From NCBI GenBank assembly GCA_026983685.1, contig JALSTO010000335.1, positions 1 through 6,077 on the forward strand: DNA of 6,077 nt, given 5' to 3'. The DNA comes from Aquificaceae bacterium (GTDB lineage: Bacteria; Aquificota; Aquificia; Aquificales; Aquificaceae). Of this stretch, positions 6,076 to 6,077 are shown in pieces. Positions within the stretch are counted from its first letter, which is position 1; each line of letters opens with the position of its first letter. The notes under the pieces were generated by a model. The model was not told where the DNA came from and did not search any database. It saw only the letters and a list, made by a program, of their open reading frames with translations. The position numbers were made by a program, and so were the translations under genes.

Positions 6076-6077
6076 TT

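Noticed and set aside
5970..6077. T-box riboswitch or leader-peptide attenuator before ilvB
   Set aside because: There are only about 25 bases between the likely transcript start and the ATG, with no codon-rich leader peptide and no terminator hairpin.

Overview
The window looks like ordinary chromosomal DNA from a thermophilic bacterium. The proteins are rich in Lys and Glu, genes are packed 3-51 bases apart, and most starts have a strong AGGAGG-type ribosome binding site. The style of the IlvB/IlvN proteins and the gene set would fit the Aquificota (Aquifex/Hydrogenobacter-like), but that is an impression from reading, not a search result. No RNA gene, insertion sequence, CRISPR array or long repeat was seen.

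All seven genes lie on the minus strand and read from right to left. From about 5970 down come ilvB and ilvN, the catalytic and regulatory subunits of acetohydroxyacid synthase, the first committed enzyme of valine, leucine and isoleucine synthesis. After a 51-base gap comes a tight four-gene block: a two-helix membrane protein with HAMP-like cytoplasmic helices (3574-2864), a Roadblock/LC7 protein (2847-2491), a DUF4388/PATAN protein with a C-terminal winged-helix-like segment (2487-1795), and a small Ras-like GTPase of the SRPRB/CvnD type (1787-1236). The left part holds a 12-helix MFS transporter that resembles E. coli YajR but lacks its C-terminal domain (1216-44).

The four-gene block is the most interesting content. 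Its order (membrane HAMP protein, Roadblock, small winged-helix-type adaptor, GTPase) matches the A-B-C-D order of the actinobacterial 'conservons' (cvnABCD). However, the membrane protein has no histidine-kinase domain, and a DUF4388/PATAN protein sits where DUF742 would be. It may be a minimal conservon-like GTPase switch. PATAN proteins and small GTPase/Roadblock pairs are both associated elsewhere with control of type IV pili or surface motility, so such an output is a reasonable but untested guess.

The right edge (5970-6077) is an AT-rich divergent promoter region. It serves ilvB leftwards and, from a perfect extended -10 and a Shine-Dalgarno sequence ending two bases before the edge, an unseen gene rightwards. 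The ilvB leader is too short for a T-box or peptide attenuator. No convincing terminator separates the seven genes, so they could form one operon. Weak hairpins at 3582-3599 and 1233-1251 may set boundaries or tune expression.
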